This document shows positions 56,419 to 64,000 of a DNA stretch of 64,000 bases, in pieces. This DNA comes from [Pseudomonas] carboxydohydrogena (GTDB taxonomy: Bacteria; Pseudomonadota; Alphaproteobacteria; Rhizobiales; Xanthobacteraceae), in NCBI RefSeq assembly GCF_029030725.1, contig NZ_CP113162.1:3160501-3224500 (forward strand). The letters run 5' to 3'. The notes beneath the pieces were generated by a model, which saw nothing but the letters and a program-made list of their open reading frames with translations, was not told the origin of the DNA and ran no database searches. A program made the position numbers and the translations under genes. Each line of letters starts with the position of its first letter. Position 1 is the first letter of the stretch.

Positions 56419-58941
56419 TCAAGTTACATACTCGCTCGACTTGAAGGACAAATGCTTCACTCCTTCCGGAGCATCAGCGATCTTACGAATGTTGCCCCAT
56501 GTCTGCTTGTAGTTCGGGACGATCAGCTCATTCACCCCTTTGGAGACCACATTGCCTTGCACGCCCGTCGGATAGCCGAACAGCATGAAAGCCTGTTTCC
56601 GCTTTGCGGTCGGTGTCGGGAGTGTCATCGCCTGCGTTGAGCCATTGTCGTTATAGATCTCAACCAGGTCACCCTCTTTCAGGCCAAGCTCGGTCATGTC
56701 AGACGGGTTCATCTCGATAAACGGATAGGGCCACCGGTCCATGACAAGTTCATTGTCAACGTCCAGATAAGCACTCTGCCACACGAGATTGGTACGGCCA
56801 TTGTTGATCAGGAAGCGGAATTTTTCCTTCTCGGCTTGTTTGCCTGGAGCCTGAAGTCCCCGCCATGCAGACGCCGCAAACGAAGCTTTGCCGTCCTTGG
56901 AGTTGAATTTTCCATCCGCATAGAGACGCTTGGTGCCAACAATTTTCTGCTGATCACTGCTTGCAGCAGGAGAAGCGCCGGTTGAGGTGCCGCCTGCGAC
57001 AGCTCCTGCCGCTTCCAATCCCGTCGCGGGCTCCTGAAAACCGTTGGTTCCCATGGCACGCAGACGCGCATACGTGACAAACTCACCGCCCTTTTCATGC
57101 TTGGCATAGCCATCCATGAATGCGTCTTCTTCCGTTTTCCAATCGAAGCCTTTGAATTTATCGGCAACGTCCTTTTTGCCGATTTCACGAAACACCCGCT
57201 CAAGATTGTTGGCGAGGCGTGCGGCAATGAGACAATCAGGCATCGATTGCCCTGGCGGGTCCATGTACCGCTCTGTCAGGCGCATGCGCCGTTCGCCATT
57301 CATCGATGTCAGATTCATTTCACCGGACGTCGCCGCAGGAAGAACGACGTGGCATGCTTCACCGATCTTGGTTGGCACAATATCGATGTTCACGGCAAAT
57401 AGGCCGCCTTTTGCGATTGCATCGGTGATGGCTTTAACCATCGCGTTGCGATCGCCGTACGGAACCGCATTCATGGCGTCTTTAACGATGTCGGTTCTCT
57501 TCTTGTAGACCTTCTTGAACTCCATTGCATTCAGGGTGGTCTTGTAGTGGTCACATCCCCAGATGTGATGAACCGCTCCTTTTCCCCCGATGAGCAATTG
57601 ATCGACATAAGCGGCAGGCTTACCGACGTGTGCATCAGACGGCCGCGAATAGCCTTCCTGATGTCCACCCATGCGAACACAACCGCCACCAGGCCGTCCG
57701 ATATTACCGGTGGCAAGAGCAACATTCACGAGCGCCTGGTTGGTTCTGTAGTTGTCGTTCCCCCAGATCAGGCCCTTCTCGTAGGCAAACATCGCACGCC
57801 GGCGTGCGCCGCCCGCTTTGGGTTCGGCAATCCAAGTGATCGCCTTGACGATATCGGCTTCGCTAAGTCCTGTGACCTTGGCCGCATCGGCGACCGAAAC
57901 TTTATTGGCGGCCACCGCCTTATCGAAGTCCTTGGTGCTGGCTTGAATGAACGATTTATCAATCCAGCCCTTGTCGGCAGCGTATGTAAACCAGGCGTTG
58001 AAGAGAATGAGATCCGTGCCGGAATTCAATGCAAGGTGAAGGACATTGTCCTTCCCGGCTTCGACTTCACAGGCATTGACGGTGACCGTACGCCTCGGAT
58101 CAACAATAACGATGCGCGCGCGATCCACCGGCTCGTTACCGAATTCGGCTTTCTTCTTGTCGGATGTCGAACCTCGTAAATTCGGTATCCAATGATTGAG
58201 AAAGTAATTGGTTTGGGTCTCTAGGGCGTTCGTGCCGACGGCAACGATAGTGTCGGCCAATTCGGCATCTTCGTAACAATTGTTAAGTTCGCCGATGCCC
58301 ATATCACGCGTTCCATGAACCTCGGAATTGTAGGCGGGGCGATTATGGATACGGATATTCTTGATCTTCATCGCACCGAAATAGAGCTTGCCCGTGCCCC
58401 AGGTGTTTTCATAGCCGCCACCGGCACCACCATGGTCATAGGCTGAGACGAAAAGTGCATCTTCGCCCTGTTTGGCGATCACGGCCGCGGTTACCCTGGC
58501 AACCAAATCAAGCGCGTCATCCCAGCTTGTCGGCTGCATTTGCCCATAGCGCCATACGAGAGGATCTGTTAGCCGCTGAAGCTGCGTGTTGCGCTGGCGC
58601 GAGTAACTCATCTCAGCGATCCGGGCGCCCCTTGGCGATCCAAGACCCGAGTTGACCACGCAGTTTTTGTCGGGCTTGACGACCAGGTGCACATCGTGGC
58701 CGTTCTGCTTCACGATGTTGTACATCGAAGGCGCATACCAATTGCCTGTGTCCGATTCCTGCTGCTTGGAAAGGTCGACTCCAAATTTATTCTGATTTGG
58801 CGCAGTCCCACCTTCATAGCGGGCATCCCAAGTATAAGCCTTGTAGCCGCATCCGACGATGCAGTAGTGGCAGACGACGTTGTGCTCTTTTGCGTCCGCA
58901 GGAATGATCGGAAGATGACCGATTTGGCGCTTGTACGTCAT
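56419..58941 (-). CDS. aioA: Arsenite oxidase large (molybdopterin) subunit AioA
   Basis: AioA oxidises arsenite to arsenate in the periplasm at a bis-molybdopterin guanine dinucleotide site. Starting at ATG 58941 (MTYKRQIGHL), with GAGGAGA upstream, the 840-residue protein has the [3Fe-4S] cluster pattern C24-x2-C27-x3-C31 in VCHYCIVGCGYKAYTW, the usual AioA length, and NSGLGSPRGARIAEM. It has no signal peptide and is exported together with Tat-bearing AioB. It follows aioB by 11 bases. Confidence 0.96.
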   Translation of the reverse strand: MTYKRQIGHLPIIPADAKEHNVVCHYCIVGCGYKAYTWDARYEGGTAPNQNKFGVDLSKQQESDTGNWYAPSMYNIVKQNGHDVHLVVKPDKNCVVNSGLGSPRGARIAEMSYSRQRNTQLQRLTDPLVWRYGQMQPTSWDDALDLVARVTAAVIAKQGEDALFVSAYDHGGAGGGYENTWGTGKLYFGAMKIKNIRIHNRPAYNSEVHGTRDMGIGELNNCYEDAELADTIVAVGTNALETQTNYFLNHWIPNLRGSTSDKKKAEFGNEPVDRARIVIVDPRRTVTVNACEVEAGKDNVLHLALNSGTDLILFNAWFTYAADKGWIDKSFIQASTKDFDKAVAANKVSVADAAKVTGLSEADIVKAITWIAEPKAGGARRRAMFAYEKGLIWGNDNYRTNQALVNVALATGNIGRPGGGCVRMGGHQEGYSRPSDAHVGKPAAYVDQLLIGGKGAVHHIWGCDHYKTTLNAMEFKKVYKKRTDIVKDAMNAVPYGDRNAMVKAITDAIAKGGLFAVNIDIVPTKIGEACHVVLPAATSGEMNLTSMNGERRMRLTERYMDPPGQSMPDCLIAARLANNLERVFREIGKKDVADKFKGFDWKTEEDAFMDGYAKHEKGGEFVTYARLRAMGTNGFQEPATGLEAAGAVAGGTSTGASPAASSDQQKIVGTKRLYADGKFNSKDGKASFAASAWRGLQAPGKQAEKEKFRFLINNGRTNLVWQSAYLDVDNELVMDRWPYPFIEMNPSDMTELGLKEGDLVEIYNDNGSTQAMTLPTPTAKRKQAFMLFGYPTGVQGNVVSKGVNELIVPNYKQTWGNIRKIADAPEGVKHLSFKSSEYVT

Positions 58942-58952
58942 GTTCTTTCTCC

Positions 58953-59477
58953 TCACAAAACGTTCGAGAGACGGCCGTAGAGCAGTTCATCTACGCCCTC
59001 GGCGTAGATGTCGCCCTTCTCGTCGATACGAAGCGTGTATTGCGGGAGGTTCTGCGTCGCCTGCCCCCAAATTTGCTGACCACCTTTCTCGCAATCGAAC
59101 CGCGAGTAATGGCCGGGGCAGTTCATCGTCTTGTCGGAGGCGACATAATTCAGCGGGAAGCCCTTATGCGGGCAGACTGTCGTAAATCCAACGATATCGC
59201 CGTCGGCACCAACACCACCCACAACTCGTTGCCCGAGCTTGATCAAGACACCTGGCGCATCATCATCCGGGTAGTTGACGGCAAGCGGCTCATTCACTTT
59301 CAGATCGGCGACATTGCCGAGTCTGCTTTTTGGGTAACGAATTAATGTCGAGGGTGCTTGGTCAGCTTTTGCTTCAGTCGATAAAACTGAAACGGCGGCG
59401 GCGGCCGCGGTCATTGCGCCCGCACTGCTCAGAAAATGACGGCGGCCAGCATCGACCAACTTGTCGCAACTTTTCAT
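58953..59477 (-). CDS. aioB: Arsenite oxidase Rieske subunit AioB
   Basis: AioB carries electrons from AioA out of the enzyme. The 174-residue protein has a Tat signal (GRRHFLSSAGAMTAAAAAV) and the Rieske ligands C102-x-H104 (VCPHKG) and C120-xx-H123 (NCPGHYSRFD). It is the first gene of aioBA, downstream of a sigma54 promoter. No cytochrome c gene follows in the cluster. Confidence 0.96.
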   Translation of the reverse strand: MKSCDKLVDAGRRHFLSSAGAMTAAAAAVSVLSTEAKADQAPSTLIRYPKSRLGNVADLKVNEPLAVNYPDDDAPGVLIKLGQRVVGGVGADGDIVGFTTVCPHKGFPLNYVASDKTMNCPGHYSRFDCEKGGQQIWGQATQNLPQYTLRIDEKGDIYAEGVDELLYGRLSNVL

Positions 59478-59529
59478 GATGATCTCCCCAGATCATTGCT
59501 TGTTTTGTCCCATCGGACGGGGAGCACCT

Positions 59530-59545
59530 TGCAGGGATCGCGCCA
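59530..59545 (-). promoter_or_regulatory. Sigma54 promoter of aioBA
   Basis: On the minus strand TGGCGCGATCCCTGCA has GG and GC with the 12-base spacing of -24/-12 elements. The -12 GC lies about 55 bases upstream of the aioB start. Sigma54 control is expected because AioR has a sigma54-interaction domain and is the known activator of aioBA. Confidence 0.8.
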
Positions 59546-59605
59546 ATCAACCTTGGCGTTGAAACACTTGAACTTTCGGGTGCGCAACGGTCGCAGGTAG
59601 CCAGC

Positions 59606-59629
59606 ACATGTTCGGGCTTCCGAACATGT
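59606..59629 (-). promoter_or_regulatory. Upstream activator site 1, likely AioR
   Basis: ACATGTTCGG-GCTT-CCGAACATGT is a perfect 10-bp inverted repeat centred about 80 bases upstream of the -12/-24 promoter. It contains GTTC-N8-GAAC at 59610-59625, repeated 33 bases away. Confidence 0.7.
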
Positions 59630-59642
59630 TGCAGTGCCGTTG

Positions 59643-59658
59643 GTTCAGGAATGCGAAC
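59643..59658 (-). promoter_or_regulatory. Upstream activator site 2, likely AioR
   Basis: GTTC-N8-GAAC recurs here (59643-59658). The centre-to-centre distance to site 1 is 33 bases, about three helical turns, so both sites face the same side of the DNA. Confidence 0.6.
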
Positions 59659-59746
59659 GATAGTGTGCTGCTTGCTGGAGCAGCCTCCAATCGTAATTCG
59701 TCTACGTCTCACGGCGCCTTAAGGAGGCTCCGGTCACATCAATCGG

Positions 59747-61081
59747 TCATTGAGTCATGCCCGGGTCATCGGTACTTAAGCCAAGCCGCCGCATTTTTTC
59801 CCAAAGAGTGGTTCGACCAATCCCCAGAATCTTCGATGCCGTCCCGATTTCACCGTTCGCGGTTTGAAGGACGCGAAGAATGTGACGCCGCTCTGCGTCT
59901 TGCCTGACGTCTTCCAGGGATTCCAGATTCTCGCGTGAGGCGCTTCGTTCCGTCGCAGGAAACAAATCGCCGGGCATAATCCATTCATCCAGACCAAGCG
60001 CAACGGCGCGCTCGACCCTATTTCTGAGTTCACGAACGTTTCCAGGCCATGGGTAATGTAAGGCGGATTGTTCCGCGAGCGCGCTAAATCGTCTGATGTC
60101 GCGGCTTGCCGTTGCCGAGAACTCATTCAGGAATTTGTTCATCAGCCAAGGAATGTCATCGCGGCGCGCGCGAAGGGAAGGGACATCGATCGTGACCACA
60201 TTGATTCGGTAATAGAGATCCTCACGAAAGCGCCCCTTTTGAACAAGCTCGAACAAGTTCTGGTTGGTAGCCGCAATCAATCGGCCACTGAAAGGCAGAG
60301 CGGCCTCGCCCCCTACCCGGTTGAATTTTCGTTCCTCAAGTAGTCGCAGCAGCTTCGCCTGAAGCTCAAGCCGCATATCGCCGATCTCATCCAAGAATAA
60401 GATTCCGGCGCCGCTTCGTTCGGCATATCCAACGTGCCGCTGCGCTGCTCCGGTGAAAGCTCCTTTTTCATGGCCAAAAAGTTCGCTTTCCATCAATTCA
60501 GAAGGAATGGCAGCACAATTGACCGCAATGAATGGCTGCTCACTACGCGGCGACGTTGCATGCAGGAAACGAGCAGCAACCTCTTTACCGCTACCTGTTT
60601 CTCCCGTGAGCAGGACAGTGGATGGTAGAGGAGCTAGCCGTTCGATTAAGTGAGCAAGATCTTTAGCAGGCTGGGAATATCCAAGCGCCTCGGAGACAAT
60701 CGAAGATTGCTGAGGTCTAAAAATCTCGGCGAGGCGTGTCAGAAACCGGTCCATATCGAATGGCTTCGTCACATAATCCCGTGCTCCAGCACGCATCAGC
60801 CTGACGGCTTGGTCGATATCTCCCTGCCCCGTAATGAACATGAAGGGAGCCGCATTGCCGCTTCGGGTCGCTTCAGTGAAAAATTGCTCACCGTTCATGT
60901 CAGGAAGCCGAATATCGCAGACTATGGCGTCGAAGCGACTGCTTTCGATTTCTTTGACCGCGGTTTCGCCGTCCTGCCACCATTTGACACCGATGCCATC
61001 CAGCGTCAGCCGTTGGATCAGGCTTTCACCCATGACTGGATCGTCCTCTACCAGTCCAACTAATCGTTGTTCACGCGGCAC
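59747..61081 (-). CDS. aioR: Sigma54-dependent response regulator AioR
   Basis: The start is GTG 61081, overlapping aioS by 11 bases, giving 444 residues. A receiver with Asp56 (IVCDIRLPD), an AAA+ domain (Walker A GETGSGKE at 160-167, GAFTGA at 207-212, EIGDMRLELQAKLLRLLEE) and a Fis-type HTH (GTASKILGIGRTTLWEKMRR) follow in order. GAFTGA identifies it as a sigma54 activator. It activates aioBA in known systems. Confidence 0.94.
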   Translation of the reverse strand: MPREQRLVGLVEDDPVMGESLIQRLTLDGIGVKWWQDGETAVKEIESSRFDAIVCDIRLPDMNGEQFFTEATRSGNAAPFMFITGQGDIDQAVRLMRAGARDYVTKPFDMDRFLTRLAEIFRPQQSSIVSEALGYSQPAKDLAHLIERLAPLPSTVLLTGETGSGKEVAARFLHATSPRSEQPFIAVNCAAIPSELMESELFGHEKGAFTGAAQRHVGYAERSGAGILFLDEIGDMRLELQAKLLRLLEERKFNRVGGEAALPFSGRLIAATNQNLFELVQKGRFREDLYYRINVVTIDVPSLRARRDDIPWLMNKFLNEFSATASRDIRRFSALAEQSALHYPWPGNVRELRNRVERAVALGLDEWIMPGDLFPATERSASRENLESLEDVRQDAERRHILRVLQTANGEIGTASKILGIGRTTLWEKMRRLGLSTDDPGMTQ

Positions 61082-62489
61082 TGGCCAACTCCGGTCTTGT
61101 AAGAGGGATATGAATGAGAATTTCCGTGCCTGGCTCCGCCGGCCGGATGCTAATGCGCCCGCCCAGTTGAACGACAAGCCTACTCGTTGTCCAAAGACCG
61201 AGTCCCCCTTCGGACCGGGGCGGAGTGAGGTTAGTTGCTGTGAGAACCTCAGCGGCCCAGTCTGGCAAACCTGGGCCGCAGTCCTTTACGACTATTTCGA
61301 GCTGCTCATCGCTGCTTGTCGTGAGCGTGATGGTCGCGCCATCAGGTGAGGCAGCTATCGCGTTAAGGAGTAAATTCAAAATCGCCTGTCTGATCGGCGT
61401 CGCCGGAACAGGCATCTTCTCGACAAGACCGTTGATCATCTCGATCCGTATGGACCGGCGCTTCGCTTCCGGCGCGACGAGAAGTTTAAGATCATCGATG
61501 TCACTCGGCTCCAGCGGCCTTGATTGATTGTCGGAGCGGTAGACCGTCAGCGTTGTCCTCACGGTATCTTTGATGCCATTTAGGCCACGCTCAAGCAGAG
61601 CCAACGAACGCTCCCGGACATGTTCAATAGCGCCGTGGCTCTTGAGTGTGGAAAGAGCATTGAAAAGGCCGCCGAGCGGATTGTTGATCTCGTGAGCCAG
61701 CGACGAAGCCAAACGTCCCAGACTGCCAAGACGTTTTTCTTCAGCCAACCGTATCGCAAGCTCTTCACGATCTCGCATCGACCGGACCAACGCGTTGTAG
61801 GACCTGAAGAGACGACGGAATTCGCCGGACGTCTTTGACAAGTCTGAGGACGGTATAAAATCAGCATGGCCGTCCTGAGCTGCGCCAAGATGATCCGTGA
61901 GCACCCTGACCGGTGACATCATCCGCATCACTAAAAACCAACCTGCCAACGCAAGCGTGAGCGTAAGGACGCCATTGCTGATCGTTAAGGCCCACAGAAC
62001 ATCCCGCCGTTCAGCGGCAAGATGGCGTGTGTCGAATGTTGCAAAAATGATCCCGGCCGTTCGACCTGGATACGAAAGCACACGCATCGCGCTCGCGGTG
62101 TTCGCGCCTGCCTCGAAGCTGAATTTGCTAGCGGGCAAGGTTGCGGTGATTTGTGAGCCGATGGGATGGATGCGAGGATCTGACGCAGCGATCACGTATC
62201 TATCTGCATTGGTGACGATCGTCTCGGTAGCGCGCAGGCCGCGGTTTATCGTTTTGGCTCTGTCGATAGCGTCGTAAACTTCCCAATTATCTTCGCGCAA
62301 AAGCGCAGGCGTAATTGAGGACGATAGACCGTCCAGATAACTTTGTGAAAGGTCGGACAGGAAACGAGTCTGTGTTTCTTCGAGACGACGCAGAACCTGC
62401 TCCGAAACGATCACACCGACCGTAATCATCAGGGCCGCAACGGCAAGCGGGACTTTAACTGTAACGGGCCATTTCCCGAGGCGGGTCAT
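61071..62489 (-). CDS. aioS: Sensor histidine kinase AioS
   Basis: The 472-residue protein has membrane helices at about 11-30 and 166-188 enclosing a periplasmic sensor domain, a HAMP segment (about 188-240), phospho-acceptor His266 (SSLAHEINNPLGG) and a C-terminal ATPase domain (KDCGPGLPDWAAEV, SEGGLGLWTTSRLV). It receives the arsenite signal from AioX and phosphorylates AioR. Confidence 0.94.
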   Translation of the reverse strand: MTRLGKWPVTVKVPLAVAALMITVGVIVSEQVLRRLEETQTRFLSDLSQSYLDGLSSSITPALLREDNWEVYDAIDRAKTINRGLRATETIVTNADRYVIAASDPRIHPIGSQITATLPASKFSFEAGANTASAMRVLSYPGRTAGIIFATFDTRHLAAERRDVLWALTISNGVLTLTLALAGWFLVMRMMSPVRVLTDHLGAAQDGHADFIPSSDLSKTSGEFRRLFRSYNALVRSMRDREELAIRLAEEKRLGSLGRLASSLAHEINNPLGGLFNALSTLKSHGAIEHVRERSLALLERGLNGIKDTVRTTLTVYRSDNQSRPLEPSDIDDLKLLVAPEAKRRSIRIEMINGLVEKMPVPATPIRQAILNLLLNAIAASPDGATITLTTSSDEQLEIVVKDCGPGLPDWAAEVLTATNLTPPRSEGGLGLWTTSRLVVQLGGRISIRPAEPGTEILIHIPLTRPELASAA

Positions 62490-62494
62490 CGATA

Positions 62495-63373
62495 TTATCC
62501 CGCTGCTGCAACCAAGGCCGCTTTCGCCGCGATGGTTTCGTAAAGGCTTGGCTGCTCGCTAGCGAAGCCATCGAGCTGGAGCATGGCCAGAACCGCCCGC
62601 CCTTCTTCGGTTTTATGGATATCGAGAAGAGCGGCTTTTAGTAGCGAAAATTTCTGGCTGTCCGGTGGGTTCTTCCGTGCGGCAATAGGGGGAAAGCCCA
62701 GCCATTCAGACGCTGAAAGAACGCGCGTACCTGACACGAGCGCAGGTTCGAGGTTTGCAACCACATCGTAGACGTAGCCATCCACCGACCCTGACTGAGC
62801 AAGACCGGACGCGACCGCACGAATGACATTGCGATGCCCATAGGTGAAGATAGATCTGCGGAAGAAGTTCTCCGGCCTTACATCCATCGCCGCGAGTTGG
62901 GCCCGGGTAACAAGAAAGCCGGAATTCGAATCCGGATCTGAGAAAGCGTGAATATCTCCCCGCAGATCTGCCAGCGTTTGAGCGTCTCGCGCTTTGTCGA
63001 CGATGAGATAGGATTGATACAGTGGCTTCTGATGCCAGAGCGCCACAGCAACGAGCTGTAGTTCACGGTGATGCGCAACGTAGGGATAACCGCAAATCCA
63101 CGCAGCATCCAACTGACCAGAAATCAGCATAGCCGTGATTTCTTGATAGGTGCGCCGCTCGACCAGATTTACCGGAAGGCCGGTTGTAAGTTGAAGATAG
63201 GATTGCAGCCGACCAAGAAGCTCCAGGTCCGACGTCAAAAAAACGGGTGTAAGGCCGAAATGGATCGCCCTTTCCGATGCCGGTTCGGATGAGGCATGAG
63301 CGTGCTTCGAAAGCAGCAGCGCCACTCCACTCCCTAAGACCGCACGACGCGATAACTCAGCCCTGGACGCCAT
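62495..63373 (-). CDS. aioX: Periplasmic arsenite-binding protein AioX
   Basis: The 292-residue protein belongs to the PhnD-type binding-protein family and has a Tat-like or Sec signal (ELSRRAVLGSGVALLLSKHA). The sole cysteine of the chain is C94 (AAWICGYPYVA). In Agrobacterium AioX one cysteine is required for arsenite binding, so this is the likely equivalent. It precedes aioS by five bases. A possible ArsR-type operator sits directly upstream of its ribosome binding site. Confidence 0.93.
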   Translation of the reverse strand: MASRAELSRRAVLGSGVALLLSKHAHASSEPASERAIHFGLTPVFLTSDLELLGRLQSYLQLTTGLPVNLVERRTYQEITAMLISGQLDAAWICGYPYVAHHRELQLVAVALWHQKPLYQSYLIVDKARDAQTLADLRGDIHAFSDPDSNSGFLVTRAQLAAMDVRPENFFRRSIFTYGHRNVIRAVASGLAQSGSVDGYVYDVVANLEPALVSGTRVLSASEWLGFPPIAARKNPPDSQKFSLLKAALLDIHKTEEGRAVLAMLQLDGFASEQPSLYETIAAKAALVAAAG

Positions 63374-63385
63374 TCGACCTCTCCA

Positions 63386-63397
63386 GACATATGGACA
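63386..63397 (-). promoter_or_regulatory. Shared 12-base motif upstream of aioX
   Basis: The minus-strand sequence TGTCCATATGTC is identical to 54868-54879 in the arsR-arsC operator. A minus-strand TATAAC (63424-63419) lies just upstream and could be the -10 element. The match suggests that the ArsR-ArsC fusion also controls aioXSR. Confidence 0.55.
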
Positions 63398-63507
63398 AGT
63401 CTAGCGGCATTTAAAATCGTTATAAAGCTCACCCTTGAAAGTTGCAGCGCACAATCCCGATGGGACCGCTCCAGATTTTGTCCGAGTGAGCGAAGGAACT
63501 CGTCGCT

Positions 63508-64000
63508 TCAGCGATGCTTCCAGACCTTCACTGCAGACAGAAGCAAAATAACGGCAAGAAGCGGAAGCAACACATGACTAGGTATCAAGCCAAGTAAACG
63601 GCCACCGATAAAGCTGCCTGCGATAGACCCTAATGCCATAAAAGCGACGAACCCTAGATTTGCGCCAAGAATGCTGAAACTACGATCCTGGCTATAGCGC
63701 GCGAATCCGACGAGCATTGTCGGCAGGCTGACGGCCAGCGACAGGCTCCCTGCAAGCTTGATGTCAGCGCCAAATAATAAGACGAGCGTCGGAATGAGCA
63801 GCTCACCGCCAGCTACACCCATCAAGGCCGCAACGACGCCAATAAAAAAACCTGCCACGATCCCAGCCACAACTTGCAGTGGACCGTGAAGCAATGCAGC
63901 CCCTCCGGTTACGTTATGACCAAGAAGAAGGATCAGAGCGATAAGGACCAGCAAGCCCGCGATGATGCGATACAGTGTCTGGGATTTAAGCTGAATAGCC
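63508..64000 (-). CDS. TauE/SafE-family permease (5' part outside window)
   Basis: The window contains 163 C-terminal residues of a membrane protein with TauE/SafE character (GFFIGVVAALMGVAGGELLIPTLVLLFG, then LAVSLPTMLVGFARYS). The family is about 250 residues, so roughly 90 are missing beyond 64000. Members move sulfite, sulfonates or other anions; arsenic relevance is untested. It reads in the same direction as aioXSR. Confidence 0.8.
   Translation of the reverse strand, partial: AIQLKSQTLYRIIAGLLVLIALILLLGHNVTGGAALLHGPLQVVAGIVAGFFIGVVAALMGVAGGELLIPTLVLLFGADIKLAGSLSLAVSLPTMLVGFARYSQDRSFSILGANLGFVAFMALGSIAGSFIGGRLLGLIPSHVLLPLLAVILLLSAVKVWKHR

Larger units (their letters stand above)
27609..64000. 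mobile_element. Genomic island (integrase, defence, unknown cargo, arsenic genes); right end not seen
   Basis: Starting at the tRNA-Ser 3' end, base composition drops visibly and gene content turns accessory: integrase, Wadjet genes, orphan regulators, unknown small genes, then pst/ars/aio genes. The arsenic part could be a separate insertion, since no repeat marks the junction near 45.4 kb. No conjugation genes or insertion sequences were recognised. Extent is inferred, not demonstrated. Confidence 0.5.

Overview
The window is a stretch of chromosome from an alphaproteobacterium of the Bradyrhizobium / Rhodopseudomonas / Nitrobacter / Afipia group (order Hyphomicrobiales). This rests on protein resemblance, on the dense GC-rich core genes, and on conserved neighbourhoods such as mdh/sucA/sucB/lpdA and acnA next to ccmABCDG. 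No species can be named from sequence alone.

Region 1 (1-27.4 kb) is ordinary core chromosome. It holds priA (cut by the left edge), xerC, the 2-oxoglutarate dehydrogenase genes sucA-sucB-lpdA with mdh, zapE, thpR, a TesA-like esterase divergent from a YbbA/YbbP-like ABC exporter, a Bax-inhibitor-1 protein, a GNAT enzyme, an ArsR-type repressor divergent from an AhpD-like protein, DUF2794 and DUF1223 proteins, acnA, and the cytochrome c maturation genes ccmABCDG. A candidate small RNA lies at about 19.93-20.08 kb.

Region 2 (27.5-45.4 kb) begins at tRNA-Ser(CGA), followed by a tyrosine integrase, and looks like a genomic island with lower GC. Its cargo is a complete four-gene Wadjet-type anti-plasmid SMC system (jetABCD), and a four-gene operon with a PP2C phosphatase, a GYF_2 membrane protein and two small exported proteins. 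Next come a probable PD-(D/E)XK nuclease overlapping a DUF2958 gene, a 51-residue zinc-ribbon protein, a module ending in a probable HUH Rep-like protein, and a HEPN-like protein. Several of these are unrecognised; the PP2C/GYF_2 operon and the nuclease/DUF2958 pair are the best candidates for undescribed systems.

Region 3 (45.4-64 kb) is an arsenic island, almost all on the minus strand. It contains pstSCAB-phoU-phoB (no phoR), an operon of an ArsR-ArsC fusion, an ArsJ-partner GAPDH, arsJ and a receiver-less winged-helix protein, then moeA and the arsenite oxidase genes aioBA with aioXSR, and the end of a TauE/SafE permease. Together they oxidise arsenite in the periplasm, favour phosphate over arsenate for uptake, and trap and export cytosolic arsenate as 1-arseno-3-phosphoglycerate. 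Regulatory DNA is readable: a sigma54 promoter with two GTTC-N8-GAAC sites upstream of aioBA, and a 12-base motif shared between the arsR-arsC and aioX upstream regions. No arsenite efflux pump (ArsB/Acr3), no cytochrome c gene for the oxidase and no right-hand attachment site were seen, so the island probably continues past the window.
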